This document shows positions 7,052-13,540 of a DNA stretch of 16,113 nucleotides, piece by piece; the stretch's first letter is position 1, and each line of letters starts with the position of its first letter. The notes under the pieces were generated by a model. It worked only from the letters and a program-made list of their open reading frames with translations. It had not been told where the DNA came from and searched no databases. The stretch is from contig JAUYDN010000210.1 of assembly GCA_030691775.1 (NCBI GenBank), forward strand, positions 1 through 16,113, in the 5' to 3' direction. Both the position numbers and the translations under genes were made by a program. The stretch comes from Dehalococcoidia bacterium (lineage in GTDB: Bacteria; Chloroflexota; Dehalococcoidia; Dehalococcoidales; Fen-1064).

Positions 7052-9481
7052 ATGGGATACGCTGAAGTCAGTGTCAATGCGCCTGCCGCGCACCTGCGTA
7101 CCTTCAGCTATGCTATCCCGCCACATCTCGATATCCAGGTCGGGCAGGCGGTCTGGGTCCCGTTCGGGACGAAGCTACTCCAGGGAATTGTTGTCGAACT
7201 GACACCCAGTCCTGCGGTCGAGCAGGTTAAAGACATCGCCAGCATCATCGACCCCCAGCCGTTACTTTCTCCAGAACAAATCGCCCTGGCACGCTGGATT
7301 TCAGGGTATTACCTTGCCCCGCTTTTCAGCGCCCTCGCACTTATGCTCCCACCAGGCTTCGAGCGCCGGGTGTTGACCTTCTTCACGCTGGGCAGTCGCG
7401 AATTCGATGAAGACGACCTCAACGAGACCCAGCAGAAAATTATGAAGCTGGCGGAACGCGATGGCAGAATCGGACTCAAAGAGCTGGAGAAATCGCTGGG
7501 GAAGAAAAAAGCGCAAGCGAACTCATTGCAACTGGTAAAGCTCGGTATCCTGCGGCGGCAGTACGAGCTCGAACGTGTCAAGGTCAAGGCAAAGGAGGTT
7601 TACCACGTCCGTTTGCTTGTTCCTCGTGAGGAGATTGTGGAAACCATTAAAGCTATGACCGGCGGTAAAGCGAAAAAACAGCTTGCCGTAATCAAGTACC
7701 TTGCCGAACAGCTAACGCCGGTTACGCTGGCAGATATTAAAGAAAAGACGGGTACAGAGAGGCTCACGGTCAATGCACTGGTCAAGAAGGGGCTGGTTTC
7801 CCTCGAGGCTATTCCCGTACGCCGTGAACCGCTGGAGTTACAAGGGGTACAACTCTCCCAGCCACTCCCGCTCACACCGGCGCAGGAGACGGTTTTCCGG
7901 TCGGTGCGTGAGAACCTCTGGGGTGTGGTTTCTCCTGTCAAACCGGGCAAGGTGTTGCTTCTATACGGCGTCACCGGCAGCGGCAAGACGGAAATTTACC
8001 TGCAGGCACTGGCGGAAGCCGTCAAGCTGGGCAAACGGGGCATCGTCATGGTGCCGGAAATTGCGCTCACGCCGCAGACAATCGAGCGTTTCGTTTCACG
8101 GTTCCCGGGCAGGGTGGCAGTCCTCCATAGTCATTTATCCCTCGGCGAGCAGTTCGACGAGTGGTGGCGCATCAAAAACGGCGAAGTTGACGTGGTCATC
8201 GGGCCGCGGAGCGCTTTGTTCGCTCCCCTGTCCGACCCCGGCATCATTATCATCGATGAAGAGCATGAATGGACCTATAAACAGCATGAGCAATCGCCCC
8301 GTTATCACGTCCGCGATGTTGCCGTGAAAATGAGCGAGATGTCAGGTTATACTGTCCTGCTGGGTAGTGCAACGCCATCCATGGAGAGCTATTACCGCGC
8401 CCGCAAAGAAGAGTACCGGCTACTCCAGCTACCGGAACGTGTCGTAAGACACACCGACCTCCCCCGTGTCGATGTTATCGATATGCGGAAAGAGTTGAGA
8501 GAAAACAACCGCAGTATCTTCAGCCGGGCGCTCACTCCCGCCATCGATAAAGCCTTAGAAAACCACGAGCAGGTAATCCTGTTCTTGAACCGGCGCGGCG
8601 CCTCGACGTATATACAGTGCCGCAACTGTGGCTTCGTGCTCAAGTGCCGCCGTTGTGAAGTGCCGATGACCTATCACCTGGATACCCAGTCTTTATTGTG
8701 CCACCAGTGTAACTACCAGGCGGATGTGCCGGTTCTTTGTCCGAAATGCTCCAGCCGGCGGATACGTTACCTGGGCATCGGCACGGAAAAGCTGGAGCAA
8801 GAGGTCAAACTCTCTTTCCCGATGGCGAGGGTCCTGCGCTGGGACCGGGATGTTACGCGCGGGCGTTATTCCCACCAGAAAATCCTGGATAAGTTCCGCT
8901 CCCACGAGGCGGATGTTCTCATCGGTACGCAGATGGTTGCCAAAGGTCTCGACCTGCCGCTGGTGACGCTGGTCGGGGTGATTAACGCCGACCTCAGCCT
9001 GGGTTTACCCGATTTCCGCGCCGGCGAGCGTACTTTCCAGCTACTGAGTCAGGTGGCGGGCAGAGCGGGGCGAGGGGCGGTGCCGGGGCAGGTTATCATC
9101 CAGACCTACAACCCTGAGCATTACGCTATTCAAGCCGCGGCCGCGCATAACTACAATCTGTTTTATGAGCAGGAAATCAACTTCCGCAGGCAATTTCATG
9201 AGCCACCTTTCGTACAGCTTGCCAATCTGCTTTTTGCCCACACCAACGACCACCGCTGTATCGAAGAGACCACTAAAATGGCGGGACGAATCAAAGAGGA
9301 GCGTGATGCGCTCGGTCTTGCTGGTATCGATGTCCTCGGACCGGCACCGGCTTATATTCACCGTCTACGGGGCAGGTACCGCTGGCAGGTTATCGTCCGC
9401 GGGCTGGGACTCTCCACTTTCCTCCAGCGCCTCACCTTCCCGCAGGGATGGTCTGTCGACATCGACCCAATCGGGCTATAA
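7052..9481 (+). CDS. priA: Primosomal replication restart helicase PriA
   Basis: PriA recognises collapsed replication forks, unwinds the lagging-strand arm with 3'-5' helicase activity and starts reloading of the replicative helicase. The 809 residues begin with the 3'-DNA-binding domain (RTFSYAIP, GQAVWVPFG), then a winged-helix region at about 115-260. The superfamily-2 motor follows with Walker A GVTGSGKT (306-313) and the DEEH box (402-405). Eight zinc-binding cysteines lie at 523, 526, 532, 535, 550, 553, 563 and 566 as four CxxC pairs. Helicase motif VI QVAGRAGRG is at 667-675 and the C-terminal domain ends at GWSVDIDP. All key residues are present and the length is slightly above the E. 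coli protein. GGGGAG (7040-7045) at 6-nt spacing fixes the ATG. It is 165 nt from rplS and may have its own promoter. Confidence 0.97.
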   Translation: MGYAEVSVNAPAAHLRTFSYAIPPHLDIQVGQAVWVPFGTKLLQGIVVELTPSPAVEQVKDIASIIDPQPLLSPEQIALARWISGYYLAPLFSALALMLPPGFERRVLTFFTLGSREFDEDDLNETQQKIMKLAERDGRIGLKELEKSLGKKKAQANSLQLVKLGILRRQYELERVKVKAKEVYHVRLLVPREEIVETIKAMTGGKAKKQLAVIKYLAEQLTPVTLADIKEKTGTERLTVNALVKKGLVSLEAIPVRREPLELQGVQLSQPLPLTPAQETVFRSVRENLWGVVSPVKPGKVLLLYGVTGSGKTEIYLQALAEAVKLGKRGIVMVPEIALTPQTIERFVSRFPGRVAVLHSHLSLGEQFDEWWRIKNGEVDVVIGPRSALFAPLSDPGIIIIDEEHEWTYKQHEQSPRYHVRDVAVKMSEMSGYTVLLGSATPSMESYYRARKEEYRLLQLPERVVRHTDLPRVDVIDMRKELRENNRSIFSRALTPAIDKALENHEQVILFLNRRGASTYIQCRNCGFVLKCRRCEVPMTYHLDTQSLLCHQCNYQADVPVLCPKCSSRRIRYLGIGTEKLEQEVKLSFPMARVLRWDRDVTRGRYSHQKILDKFRSHEADVLIGTQMVAKGLDLPLVTLVGVINADLSLGLPDFRAGERTFQLLSQVAGRAGRGAVPGQVIIQTYNPEHYAIQAAAAHNYNLFYEQEINFRRQFHEPPFVQLANLLFAHTNDHRCIEETTKMAGRIKEERDALGLAGIDVLGPAPAYIHRLRGRYRWQVIVRGLGLSTFLQRLTFPQGWSVDIDPIGL

Positions 9482-9520
9482 ATTTCAGCTTATTACGCAG
9501 AGCATTAAGTAGATTACATC

Positions 9521-9590
9521 TTGTAGGGTGGGTTAGTCCGGTTTCAAGGGGTGTTGGCTTTCAGATTTCGAGAGGACGTAACCCACCACA
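9521..9590. repeat. GGTGGGTTA inverted repeat downstream of priA
   Basis: GGTGGGTTA (9527-9535) and TAACCCACC (9579-9587) form a perfect 9-bp inverted repeat around 43 nt, flanked by TTGT and ACAA, which extends the symmetry imperfectly. The form TAGGGTGGGTTA...TAACCCACC recalls a palindromic repeat found between genes in many bacteria. The rest of this 255-nt spacer has a small CGACC-ttat-GGTCG hairpin and nothing else I recognise. Confidence 0.6.
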
Positions 9591-9736
9591 AATCGTCTTA
9601 TGCAAACATGTTTATGCTCTGAGTAGTAACTTAAACTTCCCACGACCTTATGGTCGGGGAATTGAGTATGGAATGTTAAATTCAGATAGGTATATCAGGA
9701 TTCAGAAGGTGATTTACCAGTGGATACTCCCTCCAG

Positions 9737-10201
9737 CTATATCTTTCTGTACTCTTCCCGGAACTCGAGCACCATGCCACCGGGATTCACGTCAAAATAG
9801 CACCAGCGCTCCCCTTTGTAAGTAGCTTCTATCAACAACTTATGCCCCTGCTTCTTAAATTTGGCTACCATCTCATCGTAATTGGATACTCCCCAGGCGA
9901 TGTGGTGTATTCCCTCTCCCTTTGTCTTGATAAAATCATAGTAGAGGGAGTTCCGGTCTAACGGCTGGAGCAATTCAACCATTATAGTACCGAACTTGAT
10001 AAACGCAACTCTCATGGCAAATGGCTTTCCGGCAAACGGCTTTCCGCCAACAAGCTCATTTGTGGGCGAATAGTCAAAAACCTCCGGGGTCCCAATGTTC
10101 CAAATCGAAGATATCAACTCGGCAGTCTTTTCCACATCCCTTACCACAATGCCCAGGTGTGCCAGGTTAGTGAGAGATACGGTGCCTTGACCTAATTTCA
10201 T
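9737..10201 (-). CDS. VOC-family protein (glyoxalase / methylmalonyl-CoA epimerase-like)
   Basis: The vicinal-oxygen-chelate fold pairs two beta-alpha-beta-beta-beta units around a divalent metal. The 154 residues show both halves: LAHLGIVVRDVEKTA (13-27) with ligand His15 and VELLQP with Glu76, then GIHHIAWGVSN (97-107) with His100 and GGMVLEF with Glu146. This His-Glu-His-Glu set matches the metal site of glyoxalase I and resembles that of methylmalonyl-CoA epimerase, which usually has Gln at the second position. The exact reaction cannot be told from sequence alone. GGKPFAGKPFA (52-62) contains a five-residue tandem repeat made by an in-frame 15-bp duplication. AGGAGA lies 8 nt before the ATG. 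It is the last and most distant of four leftward metabolic genes, separated from the dehydrogenase by a mobile-like repeat, so it may have its own promoter. Confidence 0.85.
   Translation of the reverse strand: MKLGQGTVSLTNLAHLGIVVRDVEKTAELISSIWNIGTPEVFDYSPTNELVGGKPFAGKPFAMRVAFIKFGTIMVELLQPLDRNSLYYDFIKTKGEGIHHIAWGVSNYDEMVAKFKKQGHKLLIEATYKGERWCYFDVNPGGMVLEFREEYRKI
10019..10048. repeat. In-frame 15-bp tandem duplication inside the VOC gene
   Basis: Units 10019-10033 (AAATGGCTTTCCGGC) and 10034-10048 match at 13 of 15 positions and encode the tandem KPFAG/KPFAM segment. The frame is kept. It lies between the first and second metal-ligand segments, probably in a loop. Confidence 0.65.
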
Positions 10202-10482
10202 ATAAACATCTCCTATGTTTTCATTTGCTGTTTTTATGTAGTCTTACGCCTTCGTAAGGCATTAACGCCTGTCTGACCATGCCGGTTAAATTCAACATCG
10301 GACGTCATGAAAGCACTCTTTAATCAGGGATATTATCCGCGTGTCAATAAAGCTGGAACATTGGTCTCAATAACACGCCTTCTCTCTCACAGCCGCTTCC
10401 TTTATTAAGGTTGTTTTCATTCTCATTATGCCCACTTGGACCTGTATTTTTCAGTGGGTTATTCAAAACGTATGAGTAACGG
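10202..10482. other. Leader region of the VOC gene
   Basis: These 281 nt hold no gene I can support. Small hairpins are visible: CTTACG-ccttCGTAAG near 10242-10257 and CCCACT (10431-10436) with AGTGGG (10453-10458). GTCTCAATAACA occurs at 10364-10375 and again at 10494-10505 inside the adjacent repeat element. I did not find a convincing promoter. Confidence 0.4.
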
Positions 10483-10766
10483 TTTAGTGTAGTGTCTCAA
10501 TAACAGCTTTACAATTCTGAATACTTGTACCTGGCCAAGTACAGGTAAAAGATGCCAGTTCTTACACAGCGCCTCATCCCCTAGCCCCTTCTCCGCAGAG
10601 AAGGGGAAGAACTATTTTGAGAGGGGCTGACGCCCCTCTCAACTCCCTTGTGCAAGTTGGCATTCATCTTGCTTTCCCACCCTTTGCAACCATCATTTTC
10701 ATATTTCGTCCGTGGCACCACACTTCATGTGTAATTGTCAAGTTATTTCGGAGACACTACGCTAAT
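10483..10766. mobile_element. MITE-like element with imperfect terminal inverted repeats
   Basis: The left end (10483-10504, TTTAGTGTAGTGTCTC then AATAAC) is mirrored by the right end (10742-10766), which on the minus strand reads ATTAGCGTAGTGTCTC, CG, then AAATAAC. The similarity continues inward to ACAATT on both sides, giving inverted repeats of about 30 bp with small gaps. The flanks are TAACGG (left) and TGACGG (right), possibly a diverged target duplication. No transposase gene lies inside; a 12-codon frame near the right end (MKMMVAKGGKAR, minus strand) could be a remnant. The element contains a TGGCCA-centred near-palindrome (10524-10545) and a pair of GC-rich hairpins (10585-10642). 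Length and structure suit a non-autonomous transposable element. Confidence 0.6.
10585..10642. repeat. Double GC-rich hairpin nested in the MITE-like element
   Basis: CCCCTTCTC-cgca-GAGAAGGGG (10585-10606) is followed after 10 nt by TTGAGAGGGGC-tgac-GCCCCTCTCAA (10617-10642), with 9-bp and 11-bp perfect stems. Short matching segments around ATGCCA flank the pair in inverted orientation. It resembles REP-type tandem palindromes and may have been acquired separately from its host element. Confidence 0.75.
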
Positions 10767-10787
10767 TGACGGTTGTTAGTTCATCGG

Positions 10788-11561
10788 CTATGCCATGTAC
10801 CCGCCATCGACAATCAACGTATGCCCGTTCACCCAGCTAGCCGCATCGGAGGCGAGGAAGAGAATGGCGCTGGCGACCTCTTCCGGCTCTGCCATCCTGC
10901 CCCACAGGGACATCGTGCGCAGCCTTTCCATCCTCTCCGGGTCACTCCAGACAGGCTTCATCATCTCGGTGCGGATACTGCCCGGCGCAACCTCGTTGAC
11001 ACGTATACCGTGTTTCGGCAGTTCCCGGGCAAACTGGCGTGTAAGTAACGTCATCCCCGACTTGGAAACGGCGTAAGCGTGCGAAATATCACGGACGGCT
11101 CGCAGGCTCTCCACGGAGTTCACATTGACGATGGCACCCTTTTCCCGGGCAATCATGTGCTTCGCTACCGCCTGACAGCACTGGAAACAGCCTTTCAGGT
11201 TCAAGTTGAGTGTAAAGTTCCAGTCGTCTTCAGAAAGCTCCAGTAATGAACCCGGTCTGCCGCCTCCGGCATTGTTCACCAGGATGTCAACCTGCCCGAA
11301 GGTATCGATGGTCTTCTGCACCATGTTATCGATATCCGATTTGAGGGAGACATCGCATTTCAACGCCAGGGCACGTCTGCCCGACTGCTTGATTATCCCG
11401 GCGATGGCATCCAGCTCGCCCGTCCCGGCCTCAATATCCGAAATGGCGACATCGGCACCCGCCTGCGCGAACAAAATCGCTGTTGCCGCCCCGATACCGC
11501 GCCGCGCCCCGGTTACAATTGCTACCCTGTCTTTAAGGGAAAAGAGGCCACAGAATTCCAT
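10788..11561 (-). CDS. Short-chain dehydrogenase/reductase (classical SDR)
   Basis: This is an NAD(P)-dependent oxidoreductase of the classical SDR type, acting on a hydroxyl or keto group of an unidentified substrate. From the chosen start it has 257 residues: the cofactor loop TGARRGIG (17-24), Asp42 at the end of the second strand, favouring NAD(H) over NADP(H), the NNAGG motif (96-100), and the catalytic tetrad Asn121, Ser149, Tyr163 and Lys167 (YAVSK). The C-terminal VNGHTLIVDGG (244-254) is typical. I prefer the ATG at 11561, with AGAAGGA 9 nt upstream, to the ATG at 11585, which has no ribosome site and only adds EREGRHR. It follows the flavoprotein gene by 138 nt on the same strand. 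The substrate might be a hydroxyacyl-CoA given the neighbouring CoA ligase subunit, but that is inference. Confidence 0.93.
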   Translation of the reverse strand: MEFCGLFSLKDRVAIVTGARRGIGAATAILFAQAGADVAISDIEAGTGELDAIAGIIKQSGRRALALKCDVSLKSDIDNMVQKTIDTFGQVDILVNNAGGGRPGSLLELSEDDWNFTLNLNLKGCFQCCQAVAKHMIAREKGAIVNVNSVESLRAVRDISHAYAVSKSGMTLLTRQFARELPKHGIRVNEVAPGSIRTEMMKPVWSDPERMERLRTMSLWGRMAEPEEVASAILFLASDAASWVNGHTLIVDGGYMA

Positions 11562-11570
11562 ACGGTGCCG

Positions 11571-11577
11571 TCCTTCT
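11571..11577 (-). promoter_or_regulatory. Shine-Dalgarno site that sets the SDR start
   Basis: AGAAGGA on the minus strand lies 9 nt before the ATG at 11559-11561, and nothing similar precedes the ATG at 11585. It supports the shorter, 257-residue protein. Confidence 0.55.
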
Positions 11578-11699
11578 CTTTCCATTCAATTCATTCTGAA
11601 ATTATCCCTTTAAGAACCAATATAAAGTGCGGGTATGCATAAGTCAAAGAAAAAGGGACCCGTTTTGAAGGTACCTTCCGTCATCACAGGTTGCTCCGG

Positions 11700-12254
11700 T
11701 CACATTTTCCCGGTCTTCAAAAATCTGACCATCGCTTTCGCCAGCCCGGTAGCGTTCGCCATCGCCGGCGCGTCGTCTTTCACCGAACCTTTATCGTTAC
11801 CATAGCCGATGGCATTACCGATGACAATCATCCGGTGACCTGTAAAAAAGCTGTATAGCGTGGAAATGGTAGTGCTGGTGCCGTTCCTGCCCGCGGCAAC
11901 GATGGCACCGGCGGCTTTGTTCTTAAAATTACGTTGTGCTGAAACTGCAAAGGTGCGGTCGATGATCGTCTTCGCTTGACCGGTGACGTCCCAGAAGTAT
12001 ACCGGTGAGCCGAAGAGAATGCCGTCCGCCACCAGCATTTTCTCGAAAAGTTCTGCCATGTCATCGTCTTTAATGTGACATTCCCCGTTACGGCGGCAGA
12101 CATAACAGCCATCACAAAACCTGATATGCTTGCCGGAGACGGAGTAGAACTCAATGTCAGCCCCCTCCGCCTGTGCGGTTTCCAGGGCGGCGCGTAACAA
12201 AACCTCGGTATTGCCACCTTTGCGGGGGCTACAGGAAATGCCCAGGATTTTCAT
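11700..12254 (-). CDS. Iron-sulfur flavoprotein-like NAD(P)H:FMN reductase
   Basis: The 184-residue product has the flavodoxin-like fold of the NADPH-dependent FMN reductase family: phosphate-binding loop SPRKGGNTE at 9-17, GSPVYFWDVTGQ (82-93) and the IVAAGRNGT segment (118-126). A compact cysteine motif, Cys47-x2-Cys50-x2-Cys53-x5-Cys59, fits the CX2CX2CX4-7C signature of archaeal and anaerobe iron-sulfur flavoproteins, which hold a 4Fe-4S cluster beside FMN and pass single electrons between ferredoxin-type carriers and acceptors. The physiological partner here is unknown. Its start lies 20 nt after the acyl-CoA synthetase subunit gene, so the two are probably co-transcribed. A GGAAAGG-like site precedes the ATG. 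It fits an anaerobic lifestyle but does not prove one. Confidence 0.88.
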   Translation of the reverse strand: MKILGISCSPRKGGNTEVLLRAALETAQAEGADIEFYSVSGKHIRFCDGCYVCRRNGECHIKDDDMAELFEKMLVADGILFGSPVYFWDVTGQAKTIIDRTFAVSAQRNFKNKAAGAIVAAGRNGTSTTISTLYSFFTGHRMIVIGNAIGYGNDKGSVKDDAPAMANATGLAKAMVRFLKTGKM

Positions 12255-12274
12255 CTTTGCCTTTCCAGTGCGGA

Positions 12275-12970
12275 CTATGCATTTTCAAGGATAACGCGGG
12301 CATCAACCGCCACGGCGCCGTCCTTGTAGGCAAAGATGGGGTTGAGGTCAAGCTCTTTCACTTCCGGGGTTTTTTCGATAAACTCGGAGACTTTAAGCAA
12401 TATGTTCTCCAGGTTTTCCACATCCACAGGTTCGCTACCGCGGTAGCCCTGGAGCAGGGGGAACCCTTTGATTTCGCGTATCATCTCGCGGGCATCGCGC
12501 TTGACCAGCGGAACGATGCGGAAGGAAACATCTTTCAGAATCTCAACGAGAACGCCGCCGAGACCGAACATCAGCACCGGTCCGAACTGGGCGTCCTTGG
12601 ACATACCGATAATAACCTCGACGCCCGGGCGCGCCATCCCCTGCACCGAAACACCTTCGATTTTAGCGTTAGGGAAAGCGGCTTTGATGGACTTCATAAT
12701 ATCGTCGTAAGCCTTGCCGACTTGCGCGGCGGTCTTTAAACCAAGCTTCACGCCGCCGGCATCGCTCTTGTGCACGACATCCGCCGAGGCGATTTTAAGT
12801 ACCACGGGGAAGCCGATTTCTTTAGCGATTGCCACCGACTGCTCTTTTGAAGCAGCCAGCCTTGTATCGACAACGTTTATCCCCGCGTTTTTCAGGAGCT
12901 GTTTGGCTTCGATTTCCGTGAGCAGGGTCCTGGTTTCTTTCCGCGCCTTCTCGATAATCATATCGGTCAT
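12275..12970 (-). CDS. ADP-forming acetate/acyl-CoA synthetase, ATP-grasp (beta) subunit
   Basis: ADP-forming acyl-CoA synthetases convert acyl-CoA, ADP and phosphate to the free acid, CoA and ATP, often as the last energy-conserving step in anaerobes. The 231 residues correspond to the ATP-grasp subunit alone: LTEIEAKQLLKNAGI (17-31), FPVVLKI with Lys59, HKSDAGGVKLGL (67-78), FGPVLMFGLGGVLVE (129-143) and ELDLNPIF (206-213), the usual metal-ligand end. Length matches a stand-alone beta subunit, and no alpha subunit, which carries the CoA-binding and phosphohistidine domains, is beside it. GGAGG 9 nt upstream supports the first ATG. The flavoprotein follows after 20 nt. Without the partner the acid produced cannot be named. 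Confidence 0.93.
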   Translation of the reverse strand: MTDMIIEKARKETRTLLTEIEAKQLLKNAGINVVDTRLAASKEQSVAIAKEIGFPVVLKIASADVVHKSDAGGVKLGLKTAAQVGKAYDDIMKSIKAAFPNAKIEGVSVQGMARPGVEVIIGMSKDAQFGPVLMFGLGGVLVEILKDVSFRIVPLVKRDAREMIREIKGFPLLQGYRGSEPVDVENLENILLKVSEFIEKTPEVKELDLNPIFAYKDGAVAVDARVILENA

Positions 12971-13016
12971 TCAGAACATCCTCCAATCTGCATTCACTAA
13001 ACAAATAGTCTAGCAA

Positions 13017-13025
13017 ATAATACCA
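13017..13025 (-). promoter_or_regulatory. Possible extended -10 promoter of the acyl-CoA synthetase gene
   Basis: TGGTATTAT on the minus strand matches an extended -10 (TGn then 5 of 6). It lies about 45 nt before the ATG at 12970. No good -35 is visible at the right distance, as tolerated by extended -10 promoters. Repeat copy C begins 26 nt upstream. Confidence 0.35.
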
Positions 13026-13050
13026 CCTCTTGCCAAATCGAAGCAAACAG

Positions 13051-13158
13051 AGGTTGTTAATTATTGTCATTCTCGGGCTTGACCCGGGAATCCAGTCGCC
13101 AACCCATCCCTGGATTCCAGCCGGAGTTTACCCCGTGCCACGACACGGGGCTGGAATC
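13051..13158. repeat. AGGTTGT-family palindromic repeat, copy C (two hairpins)
   Basis: The copy begins with AGGTTGTT (13051-13058), followed by ATTCTCGGG-cttga-CCCGGGAAT (13069-13091, one G-T pair). A second hairpin pairs GATTCCAG (13113-13120) with CTGGAATC (13151-13158) and CCCCGTG with CACGGGG around the loop CCACGA, with a 10-nt one-sided bulge. It is oriented opposite to copy B. I could not find the expected AACAACCT at the far end, so this copy is incomplete or degenerate there. Confidence 0.75.
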
Positions 13159-13540
13159 GGTCATGCCTATTACATCGGCACCACGAAGCAATGAAAATTG
13201 AGTGCCGTCTCTGTCTGCTGTCCAACTGGGACTCTCGTAGAGGGTAATGACCTCCTTTGCCCCCACCCTGAGATCCTTCGTCGTCCTTCTGGAGTATGGT
13301 GGGACGGACTCCTCCAGGATGACAGACACGACTATTTTCATAGTAATGACAGGGTGTGTTGTTAAACACGCTCGGCAAACAGTGTTCCACACACCTCTCC
13401 CCACGCACACCAGGTATCAAAATGCCAGGTATATAACAAGAAAATCCCAATTACTAAATGTCCAAAACAGTTGGGCAGACACATCACGTGTGAGCACCTT
13501 AATGCAGGTCAAACAGGGAAGATACGTGTGTGAGCTGGCT
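13159..13540. other. Repeat-derived spacer downstream of tilS
   Basis: No credible gene is seen. The segment 13268-13323 contains an inverted repeat (GGAGT at 13291-13295 with ACTCC at 13308-13312, and CTGGAG with CTCCAG) and reads as RSFVVLLEYGG...SSRMT, resembling repeat-derived peptides common in spurious predictions. A second structure pairs GGTGTGT (13353-13359) with ACACACC (13389-13395) and AACAC with GTGTT inside it. The 3' end of tilS at 13541 has no clear terminator. Confidence 0.5.

Noticed and set aside
9448..9825. Plus-strand frame of 125 codons after priA
   Set aside because: It runs through a palindromic repeat and into the antisense of the VOC gene, and has no ribosome site or domain.
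11667..11678. 12-bp palindrome GAAGGTACCTTC between the SDR and flavoprotein genes
   Set aside because: It is a perfect palindrome without a loop or partner site; one such site is expected by chance often enough that I do not call an operator.
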